Source: Mycolicibacterium wolinskyi
GTDB lineage: Bacteria > Actinomycetota > Actinomycetes > Mycobacteriales > Mycobacteriaceae
NCBI RefSeq assembly: GCF_002101965.1
Contig: NZ_LQQA01000013.1
Coordinates: 341,962-405,961, forward strand
Direction of reading: 5' to 3'
DNA: 64,000 bases
In this document: piece by piece, positions 8,777 to 17,254 of the stretch
Layout: every line of letters begins with the position of its first letter
Position numbering within the stretch: position 1 is the first letter of the stretch
Made by a program: the position numbers and the translations under genes
The notes under the pieces: generated by a model
What the model was told of the DNA's origin: nothing
What the model saw: only the letters and a program-made list of their open reading frames with translations
Database searches by the model: none

Positions 8777-10159
8777 TCACCCGAGCAGCACCGGCACGGA
8801 CAGCACCGACACGTAGTAGGCCATGCATTGGACGCCGACGTGCATGCCGATCACCTTGTTCATGATGCCGCCGACAAGACCGACTGTGAGCATCACGATG
8901 ACGCCGTACAACCCACCCTCATACATCGCGACGACGAGGACCAGACCGGCGAATGCTCCGATGACGGCCTCGTGGCTGAGCCGACGTGCGACGAAAAGTG
9001 CTGCCCGACGGGCGTAGCGGACGGTCAGCGGGTAGGCGATGAGCCCAGCGAGGATCACCCCGACGAGGCTGAAGATCAGGAACTGCGGTGCGGTGAGCAT
9101 CGTGTGCAGGTTGTTGATCTCCTGCCCCTCGCCGCCGACCGTGAAGACCGGTGGGGCGTTGAACAGTGGCGCGGCGGCCCCTGCCGCGATCGGGCTCAAC
9201 GGAAGACCGACCGCTACGAGCGGGATCAGCGTCTCGGCAAGGTAAGTCGAATCGGTGACGCCGTTGCGGACGGAGATGACTCGCGTCAGGCGCTGGTAGG
9301 CGTGCTTGACCCGTGAACCCACGATGTCGCCCACGAGGATCGCCATCGCGAGAGGGCTCACGACGAAGGTCAGGCTCGTCGCCGTCGCTGCGACAGCAGT
9401 ATCCCGGGTCTCCTTGCGGTTGAGCACCGTGAGCGGGTTCGGCATCCGGCGGGGACCTGACTCGGCCGCCTCCGGAGCGAGCCAGAACGTCGGACGTCGG
9501 TCCCGGACAAGCGATTTCCTTGTCAGCGGTGAGGAGAGACCGACGAGGTCGATGATCATGGGGCCGATGGCCAACCCGACGAAGAAGCTGATGGCCAGGG
9601 TCTTACCGGTCTGCTCGGCGACAAAGGTGTTGAGGCCGGTGATCATCGCGGTGAGCGGCACAAGCGCAAGCACGGACGCCCAGCGGCCCCGGGACAGATA
9701 AGCGATGACGATGGCGATGACCGGGAACAGGTACGGCACGATCTGCTTGAGGTCGCCGGCCACTTTCGCCAGCAGGCTCGCGGCCAGGACGGCGACGGGC
9801 ACCGCGATGAGCGCGGCAACCAGCGCCGCCGAGATCATCTTGCGTAGCGCGATGTGTGGAACGCCCAGACGGCGAAGGTAATTCGCCTCTTCCATCAGTG
9901 CGATGGCCATGGTGTCGCCGGGGATGCCGAGCAACGTCGTCGGGACGGCGTGCGTCATGTGCTTTGCCGCGGCTCCGGCGATGAAGAAAGCGAGGACCCC
10001 CGCAGGCGGCACTCCGAGTAACACGACGGCCAGGGTCAACGGCGCCAGTGTGGCGGTCTCATCGGTACCCGACACCAGCCCGAGGAACGAGAAGATGACA
10101 GCGCCGGCCAGGCCGGCGAGAAGCGCGGCGGTCAAGCCGTCGAGCACCTGGAGAGTCAC
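8777..10159 (-). CDS. TctA-like large permease subunit
   Basis: A 460-residue, very hydrophobic inner-membrane protein with about ten or more helices. PTTLLGIPGDTMAIALMEE and VGLPLSPIAAGAAAP look like the re-entrant, glycine/proline-rich loops of the tripartite tricarboxylate transporter large subunit TctA, and length is close to the usual 500. The ATG overlaps the stop of a 159-residue two-helix protein (10156-10159), which may be its small partner. No TctC-type binding protein is in the cluster. The setting suggests import of a carboxylate feeding the dehydrogenase/CoA-transferase/lyase route. Family placement is moderately sure. Confidence 0.65.
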   Translation of the reverse strand: MTLQVLDGLTAALLAGLAGAVIFSFLGLVSGTDETATLAPLTLAVVLLGVPPAGVLAFFIAGAAAKHMTHAVPTTLLGIPGDTMAIALMEEANYLRRLGVPHIALRKMISAALVAALIAVPVAVLAASLLAKVAGDLKQIVPYLFPVIAIVIAYLSRGRWASVLALVPLTAMITGLNTFVAEQTGKTLAISFFVGLAIGPMIIDLVGLSSPLTRKSLVRDRRPTFWLAPEAAESGPRRMPNPLTVLNRKETRDTAVAATATSLTFVVSPLAMAILVGDIVGSRVKHAYQRLTRVISVRNGVTDSTYLAETLIPLVAVGLPLSPIAAGAAAPLFNAPPVFTVGGEGQEINNLHTMLTAPQFLIFSLVGVILAGLIAYPLTVRYARRAALFVARRLSHEAVIGAFAGLVLVVAMYEGGLYGVIVMLTVGLVGGIMNKVIGMHVGVQCMAYYVSVLSVPVLLG

Positions 10160-10635
10160 GCCGTCCGTCCCGTCTCCGCCCGGCCGGCGTTCTCGGCGAG
10201 CCGGCGCTCGGCCTCCGCGAAGACGTCGTAGAGCCCGAGTCGGCGCATCTCCTCCTGCTCGGCCTCGCTCAAGGACGCCAGGGTTCCGAGACCCAGCGGC
10301 AGCTGCGCGAGTTCCATCGCTGCGGCGATCTGTTCCTCGGGGTCGAGTTGACGCTCGGTGACGATGCGCTTCGGCTTGAAGAGCCGTGCCGAGATCATGG
10401 CCGCGACCAAACAGGCCGCCAGACCGGCGAGCATCGCGTAGGTGCGCGCGAGGTCCTGATTGTCCATCGTGGCGGTGAACAGCGCCCGCGCGCCCAGGAA
10501 CGACGGTACGGCCAACAGCACGCTGAGGGTGACGGCGATCTTGACGTGGCGCTCGTCGACCGTGTCTCCCCAGACCTCGACGAGGTGCAGATCGTCGGTC
10601 TGTTCGGTTGCACGCCGAGTGGATGCTCGTGTCAT
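10156..10635 (-). CDS. Small two-helix membrane protein, candidate permease partner
   Basis: A 159-residue protein with two transmembrane helices (about residues 37-55 and 68-88) and a charged cytoplasmic tail rich in Glu, Leu and Arg (LDPEEQIAAAMELAQL, LSEAEQEEMRRLGLYDVFAE). The start MTRAST at 10635 was chosen because it leaves 16 bp after the aldehyde dehydrogenase stop and has a GAGAAC ribosome site; a longer frame lies inside the dehydrogenase gene. The 4-bp overlap with the TctA-like gene argues for coupled synthesis. TctB normally has four helices, so this is not a clear TctB; I recognise no other family. Confidence 0.7.
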   Translation of the reverse strand: MTRASTRRATEQTDDLHLVEVWGDTVDERHVKIAVTLSVLLAVPSFLGARALFTATMDNQDLARTYAMLAGLAACLVAAMISARLFKPKRIVTERQLDPEEQIAAAMELAQLPLGLGTLASLSEAEQEEMRRLGLYDVFAEAERRLAENAGRAETGRTA

Positions 10636-10651
10636 TCTGTTCTCAGATCGC

Positions 10652-12139
10652 TCAGGCGCCGGCGATGTCGACGAAAAGTGTTCGGGTTCTGGAGTATTCA
10701 CGCAGTGCTTCAACGCCCTTCTCGCGGCCGTAGCCGCTGTCGCGGGTGCCGCCGAACGGCAGCTCCACGCCGCCGCCCGGGGCGTAGCCGTTGACGTACG
10801 CCTGCCCGACATCGAGGCTTCTGGCCGCCCGCAACGCCCGGTCGACATCCTGGCACCAGACCGCGGCGGTGAGGCCGTAACGGCTGTTGTGCGCAGCGTC
10901 GACCGCCTCGGAGTCGGACGACACCGTGGTCACGGCGAGCAACGGACCGAAGACTTCCTCGGCGAACAGTTCGGTGTCCTGGTCCACCCCGTCGAACAAC
11001 ACTGGCGCCACGAAGTAGCCGGTGAGTCCGCTCGCCTCGGCGGCACGGCCCGCGACGACCGACCCGGCGGCCAACGCGCGCTCGAGGAATCCCTGAACGC
11101 GCTTGGCTTGCTGCTCCGAGATGACCGGCCCGACAGTCGGATCCGTGAGGCCGTGGCCCATGGTCGCTTCGTTGAAATACGGGGCCAGTGCCGAGACAAG
11201 CTCAGTGTGCAGCGATTCATGCACGATGACGCGCGTGCCAGCGGTGCATGTCTGGCCGGCGTGCAACAGCAGGGCACGAGCGATGACCGGCGCAGCCCGC
11301 GTCACGTCAGCGCCCTCCAGCACGAGGTGCGCAGATTTACCGCCCAGCTCAAGCAGCGTAGGGCGGCCACGCGACGCGCAGGCCGCGGCGACGATGCGCC
11401 CGGTGGCGACCGAGCCGGTGAACGAGACGTGGTCGATGTGGGGGTGCGCGGTCAGGGCCGATCCCGCCTCGGCCCCACCGGGCACGACGTTGAGCACACC
11501 GGCCGGAAAGCCGGCTTCTCGCGCGAGACGCGCATAGCTGAGTGCGACGAGCGGTGCCTCGTCGGCCGGCTTGACCACAGTCGCGTTGCCGACAGCGAGC
11601 GCGGCGCCGACCGAACGCGCGGTGATCTGTGCGGGATAGTTCCACGGGATCACATGGCCGGTGACACCGTGGGGCTCGTTCTCCACGACCGCGAGCGATC
11701 CCCGGCCCAGCGGAATGGAGTCGCCGAGGAAGCCCTCGACGACCGAACCGTAGAAGTCGAAATACCGTGCAGCCGCGGTGATGTCGGCACGGCCCTGGGT
11801 CAGCGGTTTGCCGGTGTCACGGGTCTCGAGCCGCGCGAGCACATCGGCGTCACGCCGCACCAGATCGGCGAGCCGGCGCAGCAGCGTGCCACGCCGGCTC
11901 GGCGCGAGAGCCGCCCACTCCGGCGCGGCCCGCGAGGCGGCTGACACGGCATCGTCGACCTCATCGGCGGTGGCCGAGCCGACTGTGGCCAGTGCACCGG
12001 CCGTTGCCGGGTCGATGTTCTCGACCCAGTGCGTCGGCTCGCGCAGCTCGCCGCCGATGTCGAGGGCGAATCGCTCAGTCAGGGTGGAGCCGTGGTCGCC
12101 GAGCGATCCGCGCAGAGCCTCGAGATTGGCGAGAGTCAT
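10652..12139 (-). CDS. NAD(P)-dependent aldehyde dehydrogenase
   Basis: A 495-residue soluble enzyme of standard ALDH length. It shows the PWNYP cofactor turn (VIPWNYPAQI), FTGSVATGR, LLELGGKSAHLVLEGAD with the general-base Glu, the catalytic Cys in HAGQTCTAGTR, and EEVFGPLLAV. A ribosome site AAGGAAC precedes the ATG. It lies between an alcohol dehydrogenase and the permease genes and would oxidise the aldehyde made by the former to a carboxylate; in the proposed pathway, mevaldate to 3-hydroxy-3-methylglutarate. Closest chemistry is betaine-aldehyde or gamma-aminobutyraldehyde type, so substrate assignment rests on context. Confidence 0.92.
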   Translation of the reverse strand: MTLANLEALRGSLGDHGSTLTERFALDIGGELREPTHWVENIDPATAGALATVGSATADEVDDAVSAASRAAPEWAALAPSRRGTLLRRLADLVRRDADVLARLETRDTGKPLTQGRADITAAARYFDFYGSVVEGFLGDSIPLGRGSLAVVENEPHGVTGHVIPWNYPAQITARSVGAALAVGNATVVKPADEAPLVALSYARLAREAGFPAGVLNVVPGGAEAGSALTAHPHIDHVSFTGSVATGRIVAAACASRGRPTLLELGGKSAHLVLEGADVTRAAPVIARALLLHAGQTCTAGTRVIVHESLHTELVSALAPYFNEATMGHGLTDPTVGPVISEQQAKRVQGFLERALAAGSVVAGRAAEASGLTGYFVAPVLFDGVDQDTELFAEEVFGPLLAVTTVSSDSEAVDAAHNSRYGLTAAVWCQDVDRALRAARSLDVGQAYVNGYAPGGGVELPFGGTRDSGYGREKGVEALREYSRTRTLFVDIAGA

Positions 12140-12167
12140 GGGTTCCTTCCAGTCGTGGGTCAGGGGG

Positions 12168-13289
12168 TCAGGAGCTGCGGCCGGGACGGATGATCGGTTT
12201 GATCTCGTCCATGCGCTTCATGGCAGCCATCGCCTGGGCGAGTTCGTCGAGGCGGTACTCGTTGCCGAGCATCCGGCTCCAGTCGAAGCGGTCCTGATAT
12301 CGATCGAGAAACTGCATGGCGGTGTGGTAGTCGCCGATCTCGCCACTCATGGAGCCGATCACCGAGATGCCGCGCGTGACGATTGTCGACACGTCGACCG
12401 ATTGCGGCGGCCCGCCGAGGGTGCCGAGCATGACATAACGTCCACCGCGCGCCATCATCTGCACGCCTTCGGTCATCACGCCGGGCGCGCCCGCCAGTTC
12501 GAAGGCTATCGACGCACCTCGGCCCGTGATAGACCGCACCTCCGCGACCCGCGCAGCAGGGTCGGCGGCGGGATCGACGAGAACGGTGTCGGTGGCGCCC
12601 CATTCGCGAGCGAGCGCGAGGCGGTCCTCGGGGCCCCCGACCACCACGAGCTTGCGCGGCTCGTGCAGCGAGAGCATGGCCGTGGCGAACAGCCCGAGCG
12701 GACCGGCGCCCTGCACCACCACCGTGTCGGCACAATCGATCCTGCCGGCGAGGTCGAGCGCCTTGACGACGGTTCGCAGGGCGCAGCTGCCCGCGGACGC
12801 CCACGCGGAGTCGACTCCATCGGGGATCCGGACTCGCCCGGCTGCGGGCCGGACGATCGCGTACTCAGCGAAGGTGCCGGTGAAGTGAGGCGTCTCGGCG
12901 CAGCTGGTCAGGTAGGCGATGTAGCGGCTGGCGCACAGCACCGGCTCGCGTAGCACCGTGCACTCGTGGCAGCGGCCGCACGGCACATGCGCCCACACGA
13001 CACGGTCACCGACCTGCAGACGCTGGCCGACGCTGTCGACATCGGCACCGTCACCGACTTCCACGATCCGGCCTGCCATTTCGTGACCGAGGATCAGCGG
13101 CGGTTCGACCGGGAGGGAGAGATTGCCCTGCCACACGTGAACGTCGGAACCGCATACCGTGGCGACGTCGATCTCGACGACGAGGCCACCCGGCACCGCT
13201 CTGGGCCGTGGATACTCGCGAATCTCGAAGTCCGCCTTGTAATCTTGCATCACCGCCGCGCGGCCCATCGGCGTGGTCACCATGGTCAT
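12168..13289 (-). CDS. Zinc-dependent alcohol dehydrogenase (MDR family)
   Basis: A 373-residue MDR dehydrogenase. Catalytic zinc ligands are in VCGSDVHVWQG and GHEMAGRIVEV; the structural-zinc segment CGRCHECTVLREPVLC has its four Cys; the Rossmann turn is VVQGAGPLGLFATA. The start was set at 13289 (MTMVTT) because it overlaps the CoA-transferase stop by 4 bp and has AGAAGG upstream; the frame runs nine codons further. It is probably the first oxidation step of the module, followed by the aldehyde dehydrogenase. Confidence 0.9.
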   Translation of the reverse strand: MTMVTTPMGRAAVMQDYKADFEIREYPRPRAVPGGLVVEIDVATVCGSDVHVWQGNLSLPVEPPLILGHEMAGRIVEVGDGADVDSVGQRLQVGDRVVWAHVPCGRCHECTVLREPVLCASRYIAYLTSCAETPHFTGTFAEYAIVRPAAGRVRIPDGVDSAWASAGSCALRTVVKALDLAGRIDCADTVVVQGAGPLGLFATAMLSLHEPRKLVVVGGPEDRLALAREWGATDTVLVDPAADPAARVAEVRSITGRGASIAFELAGAPGVMTEGVQMMARGGRYVMLGTLGGPPQSVDVSTIVTRGISVIGSMSGEIGDYHTAMQFLDRYQDRFDWSRMLGNEYRLDELAQAMAAMKRMDEIKPIIRPGRSS

Positions 13290-14446
13290 GCACCTTCTCT
13301 CACGTCGTCGCGCCATGCGCCGATCTCTGCCAGCACCTGCGCGGTGTGCTCCCCCAGCTCGGGCGCGCGCCCGAGTTCACGGGTGCCTGTCGGCCCCAGC
13401 GGAGAGCGCGCAATCAGCAGTCCATCGTCTTCGGTGATCAGTCGCATCGCCGCGGACTGTTCACTGCGGGCCGCCTCGGCCGGCGTCCGAACTGGCGCGA
13501 CCAACACCCGGCGAGCCCGCAGTCGTGTCAGCAACTCGTCGACGGTGAGCCGTCCGACGGCGTCCTGTAGTGCGGCATCGACGTGTTCGCGGGCCGCGAC
13601 TCGGCCGGCGTTGCGGCTCCAAGCTTCCCGTCCAAGCGTATGGCTCGCATCGAGCGCATCAACGAGCCGGACATACATGGCGTCGTTCGTGGCGCCGAGT
13701 ACCACGTGCCCGTCGGCCGCGGCGAACGCACGGTACGGAACGATCGACGGATGGGCACTGCCCCAGGCCTTTGTCGCTTCGCCACCGGCGGACACCCCGG
13801 CGATCACAGTTCCGAGCGCGCTGATCGCCGTCGCGTAGAGGGACACATCGATGCGGCGTCCTCGGCCCGTCCGACCCCGCTCCACCAACGCCGCGAGAAC
13901 CCCGTTCACAAGGGCGGCACCGGTCGCGAGATCCACCATCGCAACGCCGAACCGGACCGGCTCGCCGTCGGGCAGGCCGGTGATGCTCATCAGCCCCGAC
14001 TCCGCCTCGACGATCACCTCGGTGCCGGCGTCGGTCGCCATGGGGCCGTCGATCCCGAAGCCGGTGATCGAGCCGTAGACGATTGACGGATGTCGTGCGA
14101 GCACCTCGTCGGCCGAGATACCCAGCCGTTCGGTGACTCCCGGGCGGAAATTCTCGACGACGACGTCTGCCGTGCCGATGAGGCGGTGGACAGCGGCCCG
14201 GCCCTCGTCCGTCGTGAGGTCGATTGCGACACTGCGCTTACCGCGGTTGATCGCGTGGAAGTACGCGCTGGTCTGGTCCACGAAGGGCGGGCCCCAGGCG
14301 CGCGTCTCATCGCCGATCTCGGGCATCTCGATCTTGATGACGTCAGCGCCCAGCTCAGCCAGCAGCATCGTCGCGTATGGGCCGGCGAGGACGCGGGTGA
14401 AGTCGACGACGCGTACCCCGGCCAGGGGCTGAAAGCACGTAGTCAC
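13286..14446 (-). CDS. Family III CoA-transferase (CaiB/BaiF, SUGCT-like)
   Basis: A 386-residue CoA-transferase. PLAGVRVVDFTRVLAGPYA opens the fold; NRGKRSVAIDL and the central AKAWG-like stretch KAWGSAHPSIVPYRAF resemble the succinate/hydroxymethylglutarate transferase group. The position normally holding the catalytic Asp (GYD before a SGLM.ITG block) reads AGTEVIVEAESGLMSITG, so Glu replaces Asp. GTG at 14446 was chosen over GTG at 14497: GAAGGG lies 11 bp upstream and it gives the usual short N-terminus. It starts the minus-strand operon and is divergent from a LysR gene. Proposed role: loading CoA onto the acid made by the aldehyde dehydrogenase, for the HMG-CoA lyase-type enzyme. Confidence 0.87.
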   Translation of the reverse strand: MTTCFQPLAGVRVVDFTRVLAGPYATMLLAELGADVIKIEMPEIGDETRAWGPPFVDQTSAYFHAINRGKRSVAIDLTTDEGRAAVHRLIGTADVVVENFRPGVTERLGISADEVLARHPSIVYGSITGFGIDGPMATDAGTEVIVEAESGLMSITGLPDGEPVRFGVAMVDLATGAALVNGVLAALVERGRTGRGRRIDVSLYATAISALGTVIAGVSAGGEATKAWGSAHPSIVPYRAFAAADGHVVLGATNDAMYVRLVDALDASHTLGREAWSRNAGRVAAREHVDAALQDAVGRLTVDELLTRLRARRVLVAPVRTPAEAARSEQSAAMRLITEDDGLLIARSPLGPTGTRELGRAPELGEHTAQVLAEIGAWRDDVREGA

Positions 14447-14579
14447 CAGGACGCCGGCCCTTCGGCAAGGCTGCGGGAACTGTGTCGCGTCATGCACATA
14501 CTTCTGGCTGTCTCCTCTGGCTCGCGCGGCGTGACCGCCAACACACCCATTGCGTGGTCCCGGTCACGATACGAGCCGA

Positions 14580-14603
14580 ATTAATGCGCCCGCACGCTTT
14601 AAT
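14580..14603. promoter_or_regulatory. Putative LysR-type operator
   Basis: Inverted repeat ATTAA-T-GCG-CCCGCA-CGC-T-TTAAT, with arms ATTAAnGCG and CGCnTTAAT. It ends 18 bp before the LysR GTG and lies in the space shared with the CoA-transferase operon. A/T-rich arms around a GC core are typical of LysR T-N11-A boxes. Binding is inferred from position and symmetry. Confidence 0.6.
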
Positions 14604-14621
14604 TTGCATACTCTCTTGCGC

Positions 14622-15542
14622 GTGACACATGAATTGCCGGTCTTGGACTCCGATATCGACCTCAGCCTGCGCGATCTGCGGCTCATCCTCGAGGTCGCCG
14701 AACGGCGCTCGTTCACCGATGCCGCACAAGCCGTGCACATGTCGCAGAGCGCGTTGAGCCGCGCCGTCAACGACGCGGAACGCCGACTCGGTGCGCGCCT
14801 GTTCGAGCGGACCACCCGATCGGTGGAGCCGACCGCGGTCGGTGCTGAATTGATCCGCATCGGCACCTCGATGGTGTCCGACTATCAACGCGGCCTGCGC
14901 GAGTTCACGTTGTTCCGCGACGGCCTCGGCGGTGTCGTGCGCGTGGCGGCGCTGCCGTCGATCGCCGCGACGATGTTGCCGTCGCTCGTCGCCGACCTCA
15001 AAGTCGAGTCCCCGGGCATCGTGATAGACATCGTCGACACGCTCGCGCATGTCGCCACCGAACAGCTGCTCGCCGGACGGGTCGATTTCGCCATCACCGT
15101 CGATGACGGATTGCCCGCCGATGTCGCATTCTCTCCGCTGGCCAAGGATCGGTTCCACGTGGTGTTCCGCGCCGACCATGCCTTCCACGGTCGCAGGCAG
15201 GTCGCTTGGCGGGAGCTCGCCGACGAGCCGTTCGTGACCTTCGGTGAAGCCAGCAGCCTGCGGGCGCTGACCGACGCTACCTTCGAGCGTCTGCACATCC
15301 GCCCCAAGCAGACTTTTGAGGCCCAGAACATCGCGGTGATCGCCGGTCTCGTCGCCGCCGGTCTCGGTGTCTCCGCGGCACCCGCAATGGTGTTGCCACT
15401 GATGTCTTTTGCCGGCCTCGGGACAGCCGAACTGATCGAACCGACAGTCGACCGCGATCTCGGGCTCGCCTATGTGCCGGGGCGCTCCCGGTCGCCCGCC
15501 GCCCGCTATGTCGCCGATGCGCTACGGGCCTCCATCAGCTGA
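14622..15542 (+). CDS. LysR-family transcriptional regulator
   Basis: A 306-residue LTTR. The N-terminal helix-turn-helix is clear (LRLILEVAERRSFTDAAQAV then MSQSALSRAVNDAERRLG), followed by a periplasmic-binding-protein-like effector domain. The GTG at 14622 was taken as the start: it places the HTH about 20 residues in and leaves the palindrome at 14580-14603 just upstream, whereas the longer frame from 14550 would put that palindrome inside the gene. Divergent placement makes it the likely activator of the CoA-transferase/dehydrogenase/lyase operon. It is convergent with the MaoC gene. Confidence 0.88.
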   Translation: MTHELPVLDSDIDLSLRDLRLILEVAERRSFTDAAQAVHMSQSALSRAVNDAERRLGARLFERTTRSVEPTAVGAELIRIGTSMVSDYQRGLREFTLFRDGLGGVVRVAALPSIAATMLPSLVADLKVESPGIVIDIVDTLAHVATEQLLAGRVDFAITVDDGLPADVAFSPLAKDRFHVVFRADHAFHGRRQVAWRELADEPFVTFGEASSLRALTDATFERLHIRPKQTFEAQNIAVIAGLVAAGLGVSAAPAMVLPLMSFAGLGTAELIEPTVDRDLGLAYVPGRSRSPAARYVADALRASIS

Positions 15543-15566
15543 CTTCGGCAGGCAAGCTGCGACGAG

Positions 15567-15995
15567 TCAGCCACCCAGATCCATCGTGTAGCAGACTGCG
15601 GTCCCGTCGAGCACGAGTGTTCCGTCGTCGCGTGTCACCGTCGTGACGAGTTCTGTTATCGGTTTGTCAGCGCGCACGGCCGTAACCTCCACCCGGCCGG
15701 TGATGGTGTCGCCCGGCCGGACGGGCGCCCTGAAGTTCCAGTTGACGTTCAAGAAGACCGTTCCCGGTCCTGGAAGCTTCTCCGCGACAACGGCATTCAG
15801 TATCGCGCTGGTGACCCCACCCTGGACGACGATCTCGCCGAAGCGGGACGCCTTGGCGGCCGCCTCGTCGTAGTGGATCGGGTTGCGGTCTCCGCTGAGT
15901 TCGGTGAACTTGGCGATGTCATCCGCACCGATGGTGCGCGACATCTCCGCGGTCTCCCCCACCGCTGGAACGCGACGCGTCGAAGACTCTTGCAT
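15567..15995 (-). CDS. MaoC-family (R)-specific enoyl-CoA hydratase-like protein
   Basis: A 142-residue single hot-dog domain. The hydratase-2 motif is complete: FTELSGDRNPIHYDEAAAK supplies the catalytic Asp and His. Such enzymes add water to trans-2-enoyl-CoA or, in specialised forms, act on branched acyl-CoAs. The start MQESST at 15995 follows GAAAGGC and lies 11 bp after the MFS stop; the longer frame is not coding-like. It is last in the operon of acyl-CoA synthetase, crotonase-fold protein and transporters, so it probably hydrates a CoA-bound intermediate. Confidence 0.85.
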   Translation of the reverse strand: MQESSTRRVPAVGETAEMSRTIGADDIAKFTELSGDRNPIHYDEAAAKASRFGEIVVQGGVTSAILNAVVAEKLPGPGTVFLNVNWNFRAPVRPGDTITGRVEVTAVRADKPITELVTTVTRDDGTLVLDGTAVCYTMDLGG

Positions 15996-16006
15996 GACAG
16001 TGCCTT

Positions 16007-17254
16007 TCAGATCGTGGTCGAAGATGACTTCTGGGACCGGCTGAGGATCAGCATGGCAGTAGCGCCAACCGCGGGACCGACGGCCAGTACAGCAAGTGCT
16101 GCCGACCACGACCAGCGTTGCACGAGAACGGGAACCAGCCACACGCTCATGGTCGTGGTGAGGTAGCCGAGTGCCAGCTGGATCGACACCGCGCCACCGA
16201 CGTAGACGGGATCGGCATGTTCGGTGACGAGCGCGGAGAACTGAGCGGAATCAGCGATCACCCAGAACCCCCAAAAAACGCACAAGGGCACAACAATCCA
16301 CAACGGTCCGGTGCCCAGCAGGCTGAGTACCAGCGCCGCCAAACCCGAGCACACCAGCGATAAGAGCGCAGATTGCGCTCTTCCGAACCGATCGGAAAGC
16401 CGGCCTCCGACGAGGCACCCGATAGCACCGGCGCCGATGCAGACGAAGGCCAGCGCCGCCGCGGTGGCTTGTGAGTTCTGCCGTCCGGCGATCGCGGGGA
16501 GTGCAGCCAGATAGGCCCCCACCCATGCCCACATCGCGTACAGCTCCCACATGTGACCGATGTAGCCGACGTTCGCCAACGCCACATCCTTGTTGCGCAG
16601 ACTGGCGAATGCTGCGGCAAAGCTGAAGGGGCGGTTGGGGAATGGGTATGGCCCCGGCCCGCGCAGCAGCAGAATGAGCAGCCCGCCGGCCATGGTCATC
16701 ACCGTGGTTGCGACGATCACCTGCTGCCAGGGCACGTCACCGAACGAGCTGACCAGGTGCGGCAGCGCCGAACCGAGCGTGAGCGCGCCGATCATCACGC
16801 CGAGCGCCGTGCCGCGCCCGACGCGAAACCAGCTCGAAACCTCCTTGAGCGCAGGCGGATAGATCATGGCCAGGCCAATTCCGGTGAGCAATCGCAACGG
16901 AAGCGCGGTCACCAATCCGTTGGCCCACAACAGCGCCAGGTTGGCGGCCGCCGCGCCGACGGCGCCCACACAGATCAACTGCCGCGGCGCCACCGCGTCG
17001 GCCAGGCCGGTCGCCGCCGACGCCACGGCTCCGACAACGAACCCCAGCTGTACGGCGATGGTCAACAACGACGAGCCTGCCGTCGACAACTGCCACGACT
17101 CGACAAGCTGGGGCGCGACGAACGACGCCGAAAACCACACGCTCATCGCCAAAAACGTGCTCACGGCGATCAACAGCAGAGCTACCGAGGGACGCTGGCC
17201 TGAAACTTCGAGTGTCCGGGCCGCCGCGGGCGGCGAGACGGGGTGCCGGTTCAC
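16007..17254 (-). CDS. MFS transporter (CynX/nitrate-like)
   Basis: A 415-residue inner-membrane carrier with about 12 helices. MSVWFSASFVAPQLVESW in helix 1 and the loop GGRLSDRFGRAQS are typical MFS features. GTG at 17254 was chosen because it overlaps the acyl-CoA synthetase stop by 4 bp (GTGA), like almost every junction in this operon; an ATG at 17296 would overlap by 46 bp. It may import a carboxylate or export a by-product; the operon also carries a sodium:solute symporter. Confidence 0.85.
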   Translation of the reverse strand: MNRHPVSPPAAARTLEVSGQRPSVALLLIAVSTFLAMSVWFSASFVAPQLVESWQLSTAGSSLLTIAVQLGFVVGAVASAATGLADAVAPRQLICVGAVGAAAANLALLWANGLVTALPLRLLTGIGLAMIYPPALKEVSSWFRVGRGTALGVMIGALTLGSALPHLVSSFGDVPWQQVIVATTVMTMAGGLLILLLRGPGPYPFPNRPFSFAAAFASLRNKDVALANVGYIGHMWELYAMWAWVGAYLAALPAIAGRQNSQATAAALAFVCIGAGAIGCLVGGRLSDRFGRAQSALLSLVCSGLAALVLSLLGTGPLWIVVPLCVFWGFWVIADSAQFSALVTEHADPVYVGGAVSIQLALGYLTTTMSVWLVPVLVQRWSWSAALAVLAVGPAVGATAMLILSRSQKSSSTTI

